Below, in pieces: positions 14,056 to 23,167 of a stretch of 64,000 bases of DNA (position 1 is the stretch's first letter; the number at the start of each line of letters is the position of its first letter). Origin of the DNA: JAMWDF01 sp964645405 (GTDB lineage: Bacteria > Ratteibacteria > UBA8468 > B48-G9 > DSTR01); assembly GCA_964645405.1 (NCBI GenBank), contig CAZYCA010000042.1:62001-126000 (forward strand), given 5' to 3'. Under the pieces are notes generated by a model. That model searched no databases. It saw only the letters and a list, made by a program, of their open reading frames with translations, and was not told the DNA's origin. Made by a program: the position numbers and the translations under genes.

Positions 14056-14445
14056 ATGGATGAAATAGTACGTTACCGGATAAGAAACAAGTTCTATCTC
14101 TGCCTCACCCCTGAAGAAGCCATTACCACAGGTGTGACCACTGGCGAACAGGTGGTGGAACGTGTGGTTCTGAAGAGGAATCCTGGCTGGGGATGTAAGG
14201 AATTTGCTGTTATCAGAACTGAACCGCTCCAGCAGCTGTCACAGATTCCCGCTCTCGAAAGACAGGAGCAGATTTTCGCTGACCGCAGGCAGGCCCAGGA
14301 ATTTATCAACAGCAAGCCGAAAGGTCTTTTTCTTCTGTGCGGTATCACTGAAACCCAGACTGTAAACCGGGAAGAGATTCATACTGATGAAAACCAGGCA
14401 GTAGACGCTCTTTTAAAAGAACTGAAATTTTTTGACCGGAAATAA
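14056..14445 (+). CDS. Unknown conserved-looking protein
   Basis: 129 residues from ATG 14056 (a GTG lies directly before it). I do not recognise it. Acidic and soluble, no membrane helix or signal; N-terminus MDEIVRYRIRNKFYLCLTP, centre with GWGCKEFAVIRTEPLQQL, and a C-terminal helix with AVDALLKELKF. Base use matches its neighbours. The GspF/PilC-like frame begins within or directly after its stop, so the two genes may share a transcript; a role linked to that membrane protein is only inferred from position. A TATAAT box 7 nt upstream suggests a leaderless mRNA. Confidence 0.6.
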   Translation: MDEIVRYRIRNKFYLCLTPEEAITTGVTTGEQVVERVVLKRNPGWGCKEFAVIRTEPLQQLSQIPALERQEQIFADRRQAQEFINSKPKGLFLLCGITETQTVNREEIHTDENQAVDALLKELKFFDRK

Positions 14446-14488
14446 GTCCGGAAAGCTTCTTTCAGCGGAAATAAATCAATTTTCTCTT

Positions 14489-15463
14489 ATGGATTCCAGA
14501 GAAAAGAGTTTTTTTTACCGGCAGTTATCTCAGATGTTAGAATCCGGTCTTCCACTCATTTCAGCTGTGGACAGTTTTCTCTCCTTTAGGGCAACAACTC
14601 ACTGGAAGAATAACCTTGTCACAGTGAGAAAAAAAATTGCTCAGGGAATTCCCCTTTCCATCAGCCTGGCAGAGACCTTCGGGAACCAGATTACAGAACT
14701 GGAAAAGGCAGCCATAAAACTGGGCGAAGTTTCAGGAAGTCTGGCTGAAGTACTGAAAAATCTGGCAGAGTACTTTGAATTTCTTACAGGAATTAAAACC
14801 AGGCTGATTACCGGTCTTCTTTATCCTGTTATTCTGCTGCACGCCGCTATCATCATTCCTGCTTTCCCCCTCCTAATCTTAAAAGGAGCAGGAGCATTTC
14901 TCGCTGCTGTCTGTCCCTTTTTATTGCTTTTTTATGGTCCCTTCGTCATCCTTAAACTAATCCCGCGTAATAAAATTCAACTGCTGCAGCAATTTTTCAG
15001 CAAAAGTGCGTTAAGAATTCCTGTTTTAGGTGGAATTTTTTCTTCCCTGGCTCTACTGCGATTTTACCAGGCATGGCTCTGTCTTTACTCAGCTGGACTG
15101 GGAGTGATGGAAAGTATTCCTCTGGCAGCCAGGGCTACAGGCAATAAGGAGATAGAAGAATCACTTCTCAGCGCACAGATTAAACTTCACCAGGGCAAAA
15201 CTTTACAGGAAAGCTTTGCAGGAAATCCTTACCTGCCGCAGACAGCAAGAGAGTTTATCAAAACAGGTGAAATAAGCGGGCGGCTGGATGAAAGCCTGAC
15301 ATTTCTGGTGAACACAACCAAACAGGAATTAAATACAAGAATGGAGAGATTGCTGACAGTTTTACCGGTAGCAGTGTATTTGCTTGTGGCTGTTTACACG
15401 GCTTTTATTATTATTTCTTTTTACCTGGGTTATTTTCGGCAGCTTAACTCCTTTCTTAACTAA
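14489..15463 (+). CDS. Type II secretion/type IV pilus inner membrane protein (GspF/PilC-like)
   Basis: 324 residues from ATG 14489; a TTG start at 14432 overlapping the previous gene would add 19 residues. Neither has an SD, so the start is open. Two T2SF domains: FFYRQLSQMLESGLPLISAVDSF and GEVSGSLAEVLKNLAEYF in the first, AWLCLYSAGLGVMESIPLAARA with FIKTGEISGRLDESLTFL in the second. Hydrophobic helices lie at about 125-175 and at the C-terminus, as in PilC. It normally forms the membrane platform with a GspE/PilB ATPase, but no ATPase, pilin or secretin gene is in the window. It may serve a distant pilus or secretion locus. Confidence 0.82.
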   Translation: MDSREKSFFYRQLSQMLESGLPLISAVDSFLSFRATTHWKNNLVTVRKKIAQGIPLSISLAETFGNQITELEKAAIKLGEVSGSLAEVLKNLAEYFEFLTGIKTRLITGLLYPVILLHAAIIIPAFPLLILKGAGAFLAAVCPFLLLFYGPFVILKLIPRNKIQLLQQFFSKSALRIPVLGGIFSSLALLRFYQAWLCLYSAGLGVMESIPLAARATGNKEIEESLLSAQIKLHQGKTLQESFAGNPYLPQTAREFIKTGEISGRLDESLTFLVNTTKQELNTRMERLLTVLPVAVYLLVAVYTAFIIISFYLGYFRQLNSFLN

Positions 15464-15480
15464 AAATTGCTTCCCGGAAT

Positions 15481-16194
15481 TTATTTTTCTTTCACAATTT
15501 CCAGAAGTTCAACCTCAAAGATCAAAACGGCATTTGGCCCAATAAGATGACCGGCCCCACGCTCACCGTAAGCCAGCTCTGGCGGGATGAAAAATCTGTA
15601 CATACTGCCTGTCTTCATCAAAGTTAAACCCTCCTGCCAGCCCTTTATCACGCCAGTTACCGGGAAAACTGCTGGTTGTCCCCGTCGGTAGGAACTATCA
15701 AACTCGGTACCATCTAAAAGAGTACCTTTGTAGTGCACCTTAACCTTATCTTTGAGAGAAGGTTTGGGTCCCTCTCCTTCCTTGATTATCTGGTATTGAA
15801 GGCCACTCGGAGTAGTAATAACACCTTCTTTTTTAGCGTTTTGTTCCAGAAAATTCTTTCCTTCTATTATGTTCTTTTCCGCCTGGGCTGCTCTCGCCTG
15901 GGATTCAGCTTCCATCTTTTTTTTCATCAGCTCCTGCTTCATCTGAGTCGCTTCTGACACAGGTACAAGGGGCTGTTTACCTTCAAAAGCATCTCGTACT
16001 CCCCGCAGGAAAGAATCCCACTCAATTTTGGTATCCAGCTTTTTTAAGGAAGAACCAACATCCTGACCTATGACATAGCTCAGCCTGTCAGCTGGTTGCT
16101 TCACAGAAACCTTACTTTTACTTTTCTTTTCCGCAGACTCAAGGGTAAAACAAACAACAAAGACAACCAGGACAAGTTTTTCTAATTTTCCCAT
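15481..16194 (-). CDS. FKBP-type peptidyl-prolyl isomerase, probably exported
   Basis: 237 residues from ATG 16194, chosen because AAGGAGG precedes it. An N-terminal hydrophobic stretch (LEKLVLVVFVVCFTLESA) looks like a signal peptide. A dimerisation region of Mip/FkpA type follows (SYVIGQDVGSSLKK and a long helix with MKQELMKKKMEAESQARAAQ), then the FKBP domain with VKVHYKGTLLDGTEFDSSY, PVTGVIKGWQEGL and IPPELAYGERGAG. It folds proline-containing proteins in the periplasm. It is read after the AsmA-like gene on the same strand with a 21-nt gap. Confidence 0.9.
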   Translation of the reverse strand: MGKLEKLVLVVFVVCFTLESAEKKSKSKVSVKQPADRLSYVIGQDVGSSLKKLDTKIEWDSFLRGVRDAFEGKQPLVPVSEATQMKQELMKKKMEAESQARAAQAEKNIIEGKNFLEQNAKKEGVITTPSGLQYQIIKEGEGPKPSLKDKVKVHYKGTLLDGTEFDSSYRRGQPAVFPVTGVIKGWQEGLTLMKTGSMYRFFIPPELAYGERGAGHLIGPNAVLIFEVELLEIVKEK

Positions 16195-16215
16195 TTCCGA
16201 CCTCCTTAACAATTT

Positions 16216-17142
16216 TTACCTGCTTTTTCCACTTTCTTTATTTTCCTTCATCCTGACAGAAAAATCAAAAGTCAATAGTTCAGGTTGGATAACCCAGAAA
16301 AATTCAGGAGAAAGTGTTTTCTCTCCGGGAGGCGAGGATATCTGGACTTCACTGAAAGCAAAAGCCTGTTTTACTGTAATCACCTCTTTCTTCAGGTTAA
16401 TACTTCCCTGCAGTTGCATACTCCCTCCAGCAAGACGAAAGCCACTAAATTTTAAAAACTCTCCTATCAGGCTTAAAGGGAAAAAAGAAAAACTATCAGT
16501 AAGTTCCCAGCAAATACCATCTTTGCCCGGAGTGCCTGTAGCGTACACTTTTAAAGGGGATAGCCTTCCCTGACTCTCGAAAACTGCAAAAAGGTCAAAA
16601 GTAACTCTCCTGCGGGGCTCTGGCAGTGAAAACCCGCGCAAACAAAGAGAAAGGTTTTTTATAGCAATTTTTCCTTTGGTATCCCCGGTTTTAATGAAAT
16701 TTAACTTGCCACCGGTAATTTCAAGATTATCAATAAAAAGATTGAAGGCTCTACCGGGACCTTGTTTCAGTTTTATATAAGATAAGGTGTTTTCTCCGGT
16801 TGGAAGAAACAGCAGATTGACACAGGGAGAAGTAACTTCTATCTTTCTCACCCGCATCTGCCCCCTGAGGAAAGGCAGAAGATGAAAGTTTATCGCCAGA
16901 ACTGGCACATTCACAAAATCAGTATTTCCACACTGCTGTGGCTGGATTACCCTGAGATTGCTGGCGCTGATTGACCGCCTCAAAAGAGAAAAATGTATTT
17001 TGCTGATTTTAATCTCTAAAGGTGAGTTTTTCACCACCAGATGCATAATTGTTTTTTCTATCAGAAAATCTACCAGATAGCCCGAAAGGAAAACAACAGT
17101 GAGTGTCGTAATTAGAAGAACTACACGCGAAAGGTATTTCAT
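16216..17142 (-). CDS. AsmA-like membrane-anchored protein
   Basis: 308 residues from ATG 17142. One N-terminal helix (YLSRVVLLITTLTVVFLSGYLVDFL) anchors a beta-rich body: ISKIHFSLLRRSISASNLRV, VRKIEVTSPCVNLLF and FIDNLEITGGKLNFI are typical of AsmA/DUF748 proteins, which carry lipids between the membranes or support outer membrane assembly. The queG stop overlaps the start by 4 bp, so translation may be coupled. Shorter than classic AsmA (about 600). Confidence 0.65.
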   Translation of the reverse strand: MKYLSRVVLLITTLTVVFLSGYLVDFLIEKTIMHLVVKNSPLEIKISKIHFSLLRRSISASNLRVIQPQQCGNTDFVNVPVLAINFHLLPFLRGQMRVRKIEVTSPCVNLLFLPTGENTLSYIKLKQGPGRAFNLFIDNLEITGGKLNFIKTGDTKGKIAIKNLSLCLRGFSLPEPRRRVTFDLFAVFESQGRLSPLKVYATGTPGKDGICWELTDSFSFFPLSLIGEFLKFSGFRLAGGSMQLQGSINLKKEVITVKQAFAFSEVQISSPPGEKTLSPEFFWVIQPELLTFDFSVRMKENKESGKSR

Positions 17143-18083
17143 TGTAACCAACCCTTCTGTTGAAAATAATTCCAGGCTGTTTCTGTCTGCTCTCTAAATT
17201 TTTTAAAACCTATCCTTGCCACTGGAGTACCATGAAACATACTTTTAAATCCTGCTTCGTCAAGTTTCATAAATTCCTCCAGAAGAACAATATTTTCTTT
17301 AACGACTTCATTTGCAGAAATAAGTTTCTTCGTAGAAGTATTATTGAAGGGACAAGCAATCTGACAGCGGTCACATCCAAACAAAGTTCCTTTAAGAAGA
17401 AGTTTTTCCTCTGCCGTCAACAACCTGGTATTTTCCACGGTTAAATAGGCAAGACACCGTCTGGCATCCAGAACATAAGGTTGCACAATTGCCCCGGTGG
17501 GACAAGCCTTTATACATTCCTGACAGTCTGTGCAACTGCTGTGGCCTGGCCTATCCGGCTCCAGGGATACATTGAAAATTATTGTTGCCAGAAAAACCCA
17601 CGAGCCATGAGCAGGTGTAATCAGAAGAGTATTTTTCCCTATCCAACCCAGTCCTGCCTTCATAGCCCAGTATTTCTCCAGAACTGGCGCTGTATCTACT
17701 GTTACGTGAAATCTAATTTCCGGATAATTTTCTTTAAGCTTGTGGAGAAAGTTTCTGATTTTTTCTCTTATCACTACATGATAGTCCGGGAGCCAGCCGT
17801 AGCCTGCCATAAAAGGTGCCAGTTTCCCTGGTTTTCCGTACGGGTAAGCAAGAGCCACAACTGTCCGGGCTTGCGGATAGAACTTCCTGATATCCAGCCG
17901 GAGTGACAAAGTCCGGGGCATCCAGTTCATCCTGCCATGGTAGCCCTTACCTATCCAGTGACAGCAGAATTCACTGATGTTTTTTTCAACCGTGCCTGCC
18001 TCAGCAAAACCAGTGCAAAATCCTAAAGATTCCAATCCTTTCTGAAGATAATCTCTCAGTTCCTGATTACGGGAAATTGTCAT
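17139..18083 (-). CDS. queG: Epoxyqueuosine reductase
   Basis: 314 residues. Cobalamin-dependent last step of queuosine synthesis in tRNA. VALAYPYG and KAGLGWIGKNTLLI belong to the cobalamin-binding part; two 4Fe-4S clusters come from CTDCQECIKACPTGAI and CDRCQIACPFN (about 185-200 and 240-255). It is slightly shorter than the E. coli enzyme, lacking its C-terminal HEAT-like part. It is the first gene of queG-asmA-like-FKBP. No SD precedes the ATG; a TATTAT box ends 9 nt upstream, so the mRNA may be leaderless. Confidence 0.9.
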   Translation of the reverse strand: MTISRNQELRDYLQKGLESLGFCTGFAEAGTVEKNISEFCCHWIGKGYHGRMNWMPRTLSLRLDIRKFYPQARTVVALAYPYGKPGKLAPFMAGYGWLPDYHVVIREKIRNFLHKLKENYPEIRFHVTVDTAPVLEKYWAMKAGLGWIGKNTLLITPAHGSWVFLATIIFNVSLEPDRPGHSSCTDCQECIKACPTGAIVQPYVLDARRCLAYLTVENTRLLTAEEKLLLKGTLFGCDRCQIACPFNNTSTKKLISANEVVKENIVLLEEFMKLDEAGFKSMFHGTPVARIGFKKFREQTETAWNYFQQKGWLQ

Positions 18084-18092
18084 TTGTGATTT

Positions 18093-18121
18093 ATAATACC
18101 AGAATAGTACTGCCTAATAAA
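18093..18121 (-). promoter_or_regulatory. Possible promoter of queG
   Basis: On the minus strand a weak TTTATT (18121-18116), 17 nt, TATTAT (18098-18093), 9 nt before the ATG. The rest of the gap 18084-18517 contains copy 2 of the dispersed repeat, an imperfect hairpin (CCTCTTTTC / GAAGGGAGG at about 18394-18414) and the M16 promoter; I see no gene in it. Confidence 0.35.
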
Positions 18122-18271
18122 AGTTTTGCTTTTGACATTAGACCTACACTCAGGTAATAAAAATGTCTGGTAAGCGTTCAGTTCTTGAGACTGTGTACTG
18201 TACCCTTTTTCCTTCTTTCTCTTTTGGCAACTCTATCTTTCATTTCCCCCTTTCTCAACCCCGCTTTCCAG

Positions 18272-18370
18272 CTGCCCTTTTGCCCTTTTTGTTTCCCCCT
18301 CTGGCAAAGGCGAATTACGGCGGAATTTACACGGAAGTTTCTCCCTTTTGTAAAGAGAGATGCAAGAGGG
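18272..18370 (-). repeat. Dispersed intergenic repeat, copy 2 (inverted)
   Basis: Reverse complement of this segment aligns with 13918-14019: it starts CCCTCTTGCATCT, runs through GGGAGAAACTT, GTGTAAAT and CTTTGCC, and ends GGGCAG, with only small gaps. The two copies are 4.3 kb apart and face each other, enclosing the unknown gene, the GspF-like gene, FKBP, the AsmA-like gene and queG. Confidence 0.65.
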
Positions 18371-18455
18371 AACTCAAAACCTCCCCCAGCCCCTCTTTTC
18401 CAAGAAGGGAGGGAGAAAAATGCCTGCCAGGTCCATTCCCTTTGCTAAAAATATT

Positions 18456-18485
18456 TTGGGGAAGCGATACCGGAAGTTGTATAAT
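18456..18485 (+). promoter_or_regulatory. Promoter of the M16 protease gene
   Basis: TTGGGG (18456-18461), 18 nt, consensus TATAAT (18480-18485), about 26 nt of leader containing AAGGGAG before the GTG at 18518. Confidence 0.5.
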
Positions 18486-18517
18486 TTTTTAGGTCAGGAA
18501 GATAAAGGGAGCGAAAG

Positions 18518-19786
18518 GTGTCATACAAAATGCTTACTTTTGATAACGGCTTAAAAGTAGTCTGCCATTTTTTACCGGAGGCAAAATCAGTGGCGGTAGG
18601 TATCTGGTTTCAAGCAGGAAGCCGCTTTGAAACATATAGGGAAAACGGCATTTCTCATTTTCTGGAGCATATGCTTTTTAAGGGAACAGAGAACAGGAGC
18701 TGCCTGCAACTGAAACAGGAGATAGAAGGCGTTGGTGGTAGTTTTAATGCCTTTACTTCAGAAGAACTTACCTGCTACTGGATAAAAATTCTTAGCCGCT
18801 ATCTGGAAAGAAGCCTTGATGTTCTTTCTGATATGATTCTCCACCCTTTGCTCCAGGAAGAGGATATGAAAAAGGAAAAGATAGTTATTGCAGAGGAACT
18901 CCATCTTTTGCATGACCAGCCAGCACAATATGTTCATGAGCTTTTTCAAAAAGCATTATTTTCTCCTCATCCTCTGGGACAACCAGTGCTTGGCTCAGAG
19001 AAAACAGTTTTCAGGTTTGCCAAAAATGACCTTCTCCGTTATCTGAAAAAGTTTTACACAGCAACCAACAGTGTTATCAGCATCAGTGGAAATTTCCCCG
19101 CTGGTGCTTTGAAAAATCTGGTAAAAAGGTTCTGGGGAAGATGGACAGCCGGAAAGAAAAACCAGTTTCATCCCTGGCCTGGGAATTTTTCCGGTCCAGG
19201 AATAAAAATTGAAAACCGTGATACCCAGCAAGTAAACTTCTGCCTCGGTGGTCCTGCTGTCTCCGTTTTCTCTGAGAAAAAATACGCTTTTGCCTTACTG
19301 AATACGATACTGGGTGGCAATACCATAAGCCGTCTTTTTGAGTCCGTGCGGGAAAAACTCGGCCTTTCCTACGATATACGAAGTTATGTTAAACACTACC
19401 AGGATACAGGGGCTTTTGTCATCAGTGGTGGAGTATCACCGGATAAGATGGAAACAACATTAGATGTAATTGTCAGAGAAATGCGGATGCTGAGAGATAA
19501 AGGCTTAAAACCCGGGGAACTTTCTCAGGCCAGAGAGTTTCTCACAGGTCAGATTTTAATGGCACTGGAGGAAAGTCTGGAAGACATGCTGTGGATTGGG
19601 GAACAGCAGACTATTCAGGGACGCATTCTGACACCTGAAGATGTTATCAAAAAAATTAATGAGGTTAAGGCTGAAGAGGTTTCAGACCTTGCCAGGGTAT
19701 TCTTCCAGCCTGCTAAGTTGTGCCTGGTTATGGTAGGCCCGGTGGCAAAGAAAGAAAGATTGCACCGCATCCTGGCAAAATTATAA
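18518..19786 (+). CDS. M16 family zinc peptidase (processing protease type)
   Basis: 422 residues. GTG start with AAGGGAG 7 nt upstream. Inverted zinc motif HFLEH (about 47-51) in ENGISHFLEHMLFKGT, with the third ligand Glu in the later EELHLL segment; GGSFNAFTSEELTCYW and the C-terminal LGGNTISRLFESVREKLGLSYDI (R/Y substrate-binding pair) are typical of mitochondrial processing peptidase relatives. It degrades or trims peptides in the cytoplasm; no signal peptide is seen. Genes of this type often lie near the nusA-infB region in bacteria. Confidence 0.92.
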   Translation: MSYKMLTFDNGLKVVCHFLPEAKSVAVGIWFQAGSRFETYRENGISHFLEHMLFKGTENRSCLQLKQEIEGVGGSFNAFTSEELTCYWIKILSRYLERSLDVLSDMILHPLLQEEDMKKEKIVIAEELHLLHDQPAQYVHELFQKALFSPHPLGQPVLGSEKTVFRFAKNDLLRYLKKFYTATNSVISISGNFPAGALKNLVKRFWGRWTAGKKNQFHPWPGNFSGPGIKIENRDTQQVNFCLGGPAVSVFSEKKYAFALLNTILGGNTISRLFESVREKLGLSYDIRSYVKHYQDTGAFVISGGVSPDKMETTLDVIVREMRMLRDKGLKPGELSQAREFLTGQILMALEESLEDMLWIGEQQTIQGRILTPEDVIKKINEVKAEEVSDLARVFFQPAKLCLVMVGPVAKKERLHRILAKL

Positions 19787-19823
19787 ACCGTTTTCCAGTT
19801 TCCCGGTCTGTAAGTCCCAGTGT

Positions 19824-19852
19824 TTGACACAGGAAACAAGAATTTTTATAAT
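19824..19852 (+). promoter_or_regulatory. Consensus promoter of nusA-infB
   Basis: TTGACA (19824-19829), 17 nt, TATAAT (19847-19852): full consensus. The start near 19859 leaves a leader of about 13 nt with AAGGA before the nusA ATG. Confidence 0.85.
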
Positions 19853-19871
19853 AATTGCTGGGATAAGGAAA

Positions 19872-21029
19872 ATGAAGAAAGAACTTTTAAACCTCTTAGA
19901 GTACTGGGAGAAGGAAAAGGGAATTGACCGGAGTTTTCTTCTGGATTCCCTGGAGAGAGGCCTTCTCACCGTTTACCGCAAGAAAGCAGGTCTTCCTGAG
20001 AATGTTTACGTCAGGATAGACAGAGACACCGGGGACATAAAATTTCTGGATGAAGCCGGAACGCAACTTCCTTGCCCCAGCTTCCCCTGGGAGAGGATTG
20101 CCGCCCAGGCTGCTAAACAGATTCTCATTCAGAAAATCAGAGAAGCTGAGAAGAATGCTATCTATCAGGAGTTTTCCCGATTACAGAATGAAATCATCAG
20201 TGGACGCGTGGAACGGTTTGAGGAGGGGCATGTTGTTCTTTCCTTTGGCAGAACAGAAGGACTCCTGCCGCAACACCACCGCCTCAGCGGAGACCATCTA
20301 CGTGTTGGGGATAATGTTAAGGTTTTTGTTTTAGAGGTAAGAAAACCCAACCGTGGTAATTATCAGGTGATAGTTTCCCGCACGCACCCGGATTTGGTCC
20401 GCCGTCTTTTAGAAGCGGAAGTCCCGGAGCTGAAGGATAAATTAATTGAAATTAAAGCTCTGGTGCGCTTTCCTGGAGACCTCACCAAGGTCGCTGTTTA
20501 CTCGCATAATGAAAAAATAGACCCGGTCGGTACCTGCATTGGTGACAAAGCCCTGCGGATTAAAAACATCAGTAAGGAGCTGGCAGGTGAAAAGGTAGAA
20601 ATTATCAAATGGAGCATAGACCCCGCTACATTTATCAAGAATTCTCTCAGTCCGGCTCAGGCAGGGAAAATAATCCTGAACGAACAGGCAAAAGAAGCAG
20701 TAGTGCTGGTTGATGATAATCAACTTTATCTGGCAATTGGGAAAAAAGGACAGAATGTAAGGCTGGCTTCCAAATTAACAGGTTGGAACATCAGGGTACT
20801 TCGTTTTTCAGAGTATGAAAGTGGCGAAAAACCAATTTACGGTGTTCTGGAAGGCGTGGATGAAAACATAGCCCGGTCTTTAGCAGAACTGGGTTATACT
20901 ACTGTGCGACAGCTGGCAGAGGCTCATGCTGATTCTCTTACCAGAATACCCGGTCTTTCTCGAGACCAGGCCGCCAGGTTAATCACAAGCGCAATAGAAC
21001 ATCTTCAGGCTGAGGGAGAAAAGAAGTGA
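19872..21029 (+). CDS. nusA: Transcription termination/antitermination protein NusA
   Basis: 385 residues from ATG 19872 (AAGGA SD; the in-frame ATG at 19824 lies inside the promoter). N-terminal RNA polymerase-binding domain (LLEYWEKEKGIDRSFLLDSLERGL), S1 domain near 110-175 (ISGRVERFEEGHVVLSFGRTEGLLP), two KH domains (VPELKDKLIEIKALVRFPGDLTKVAV and LYLAIGKKGQNVRLASKLTGW) and one C-terminal helix-hairpin-helix repeat (GYTTVRQLAEAHADSLTRIPG). Operon: its stop overlaps the infB GTG. Confidence 0.96.
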   Translation: MKKELLNLLEYWEKEKGIDRSFLLDSLERGLLTVYRKKAGLPENVYVRIDRDTGDIKFLDEAGTQLPCPSFPWERIAAQAAKQILIQKIREAEKNAIYQEFSRLQNEIISGRVERFEEGHVVLSFGRTEGLLPQHHRLSGDHLRVGDNVKVFVLEVRKPNRGNYQVIVSRTHPDLVRRLLEAEVPELKDKLIEIKALVRFPGDLTKVAVYSHNEKIDPVGTCIGDKALRIKNISKELAGEKVEIIKWSIDPATFIKNSLSPAQAGKIILNEQAKEAVVLVDDNQLYLAIGKKGQNVRLASKLTGWNIRVLRFSEYESGEKPIYGVLEGVDENIARSLAELGYTTVRQLAEAHADSLTRIPGLSRDQAARLITSAIEHLQAEGEKK

Positions 21030-23116
21030 GAATCTATGAATTTGCTCGCTTAAAAGGAATACCGTCAAAACAAATTCTGGATATCTGTCACCGGTTGGGC
21101 TGGAAATTAAAAAAAAGTTTCAGCGGGTTAAGCCCGGAAGAACAGAACCAGATTGAGACCTACCTCAACCAGGAAAAAAGTAAAAACCAGAAAGAAGCAG
21201 GTACTGCTACCACAACCCTCACTGAGGAAAAACGTCCCAGAAAGCATAGCCCGGTAAAAGAAAAAGTTCAGACTTCACCAGCACAGGAAACCACCGGGGT
21301 TAGAACGCTTTCCGCAGAAGAAAAGACTGTAACAGCTCAGAAAGAAGAACTAATCGCGAAAAAAATCCCTCTTAAGAAAATTGAAATCACCGGCACAGAG
21401 AGTGTTGGCCAGCTGGCAGCAAAGTTTAATCTGAAACCTGCAGCGCTGTTAGCCAGATTTTTGCAATGGAATATTCCCCTTACCAGCATTAACGACAGGC
21501 CCGGTATAGAAAATGTGCGCGCTGTGGCGGAAAAAATGGGTATGGAAGTTACTGTACAGGAAGCGGTAGAACCTGTCAGTAAAAAGGTGGTTGCTTACAA
21601 GCCAAGGGCGCCGGTCGTCACTATCATGGGTCACGTGGACCATGGGAAGACTACTATCCTTGATGCCATTCGGAAAAGCCGTCTGGCACAGCGAGAATTC
21701 GGACAGATTACCCAGAAAATTGGTGCTTACCGTGTTAACCTGCCCCAGGGTTCCATTGTTTTCCTGGATACCCCCGGTCATGAAGCCTTCACAGCAATGC
21801 GTGCACGTGGCGCCAGGGTAACTGACCTGGTTGTCCTGGTGGTAGCCGCGGATGAAGGAGTAAAACCTCAGACTGTGGAAGCCATCAACCATGCTAAGTC
21901 AGCCAATGTTCCCATTATTGTTGCGGTTAATAAAATTGATAAGCCCAATGCCAACGTGCAGCAGGTAAGGAAACAACTGGCAGAATATGGTCTGGTACCT
22001 GATAACTGGGGCGGCGATACTGTTTTTGTTAACCTTTCTGCTCTCACCGGGGAAGGTTTGAATGAACTTCTGGATATGATTCTTCTGGTAGGTGAAATGC
22101 TGGAATTGAAAGCAGACCCAGCCTGTCCCGGGGAAGGTATTGTTATTGAATCTCAGTTAGACCACGCCAGAGGACCGGTTCTTTCCGTCTTAATTCAGAA
22201 CGGAACAGTGAGAGTTGGTGAAAGTTTTGTTGCTGGACCGGCTTATGGCCGCATCCGCGCTTTGATTGACGACACCAATAACCGTCTTTCTGAGGCTGAA
22301 CCTTCCACTCCTGTAGAAATCCTGGGAGCCAGCCAGATAGTTTCACCAGGGACAAAGTTCGCAGTGGTTGCTTCAGAAAAGGAGGCGCGAGAATTAGCAG
22401 AGAAAAATGCGGTGAAAAGTTCTTCTCCACCTGTCGCCGGACGTCGTATCACAGTTGAAGAATTGTACCAGCAAACCCAGCAATCAACGAAAAAAGAATT
22501 GAAGATTGTTCTGAAGGCTGATTGCCTTGGCTCAGTAGAGGCTATCCGCACCATGCTGGAAAAACAAAAAAGTGACCTGGTGCAACCTACTTTTCTTCAC
22601 TGTGCCGCTGGACCCATAACAGAAGGAGATATTCTTCTGGCTGCAGCTTCTAAAGGAATGGTAATTGGCTTTAACGTACCTTTCGGGGAAAGAAGCAGCG
22701 GACTGGCAAAGCAAGAAGGAGTGGAAGTAAAAATCTATCGGCTTATTTACGACCTGGCTGAAGATATTAAAAACCTTCTGGAAGGACTGTTAGAACCAGA
22801 GAAAAAGGAAGTGCTGGTCGGTCAGGCTCTGGTGAAAAAAGTTTTCCAGCTTTCCAAAGGAAAGGTGGTGGCTGGATGTCTGGTGGTTGATGGAAAAGTA
22901 CAGCTGGGCTCCCGGACAAAGGTTATCCGCGAGGGGAAAATAATACACGAAGGAACGTTGATCACTCTGAAACGGTTCAAAGAAACAGTAAAAGAAGTAG
23001 GTACCAATACCGAGTGCGGGATGGAAATTGCCGGTTTCAAGGAATTCAAAGAGGGGGACATCATCCAGTCAGTCAGGATAGAGCAGGTTGTTCGCCCTCC
23101 GGAAAAAAATACATAA
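21026..23116 (+). CDS. infB: Translation initiation factor IF-2
   Basis: 696 residues. GTG start overlaps the nusA stop. N-terminal IF2-N helix domain (MRIYEFARLKGIPSKQILD), a charged linker, a second IF2-N (SVGQLAAKFNLKPAALLARFLQWNIP), then the GTPase: GHVDHGKTT (G1, about 200), DTPGHEAFTAMRARG (G3), NKIDKP (G4) and a G5 Ser-Ala. Domains II-IV follow to the end. It brings fMet-tRNA to the 30S subunit. Confidence 0.97.
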   Translation: MRIYEFARLKGIPSKQILDICHRLGWKLKKSFSGLSPEEQNQIETYLNQEKSKNQKEAGTATTTLTEEKRPRKHSPVKEKVQTSPAQETTGVRTLSAEEKTVTAQKEELIAKKIPLKKIEITGTESVGQLAAKFNLKPAALLARFLQWNIPLTSINDRPGIENVRAVAEKMGMEVTVQEAVEPVSKKVVAYKPRAPVVTIMGHVDHGKTTILDAIRKSRLAQREFGQITQKIGAYRVNLPQGSIVFLDTPGHEAFTAMRARGARVTDLVVLVVAADEGVKPQTVEAINHAKSANVPIIVAVNKIDKPNANVQQVRKQLAEYGLVPDNWGGDTVFVNLSALTGEGLNELLDMILLVGEMLELKADPACPGEGIVIESQLDHARGPVLSVLIQNGTVRVGESFVAGPAYGRIRALIDDTNNRLSEAEPSTPVEILGASQIVSPGTKFAVVASEKEARELAEKNAVKSSSPPVAGRRITVEELYQQTQQSTKKELKIVLKADCLGSVEAIRTMLEKQKSDLVQPTFLHCAAGPITEGDILLAAASKGMVIGFNVPFGERSSGLAKQEGVEVKIYRLIYDLAEDIKNLLEGLLEPEKKEVLVGQALVKKVFQLSKGKVVAGCLVVDGKVQLGSRTKVIREGKIIHEGTLITLKRFKETVKEVGTNTECGMEIAGFKEFKEGDIIQSVRIEQVVRPPEKNT

Positions 23117-23167
23117 ATTCCTCGCTAATGAGAGAAGAACCGGTTATGTTCATCTAAAAACCAAACA

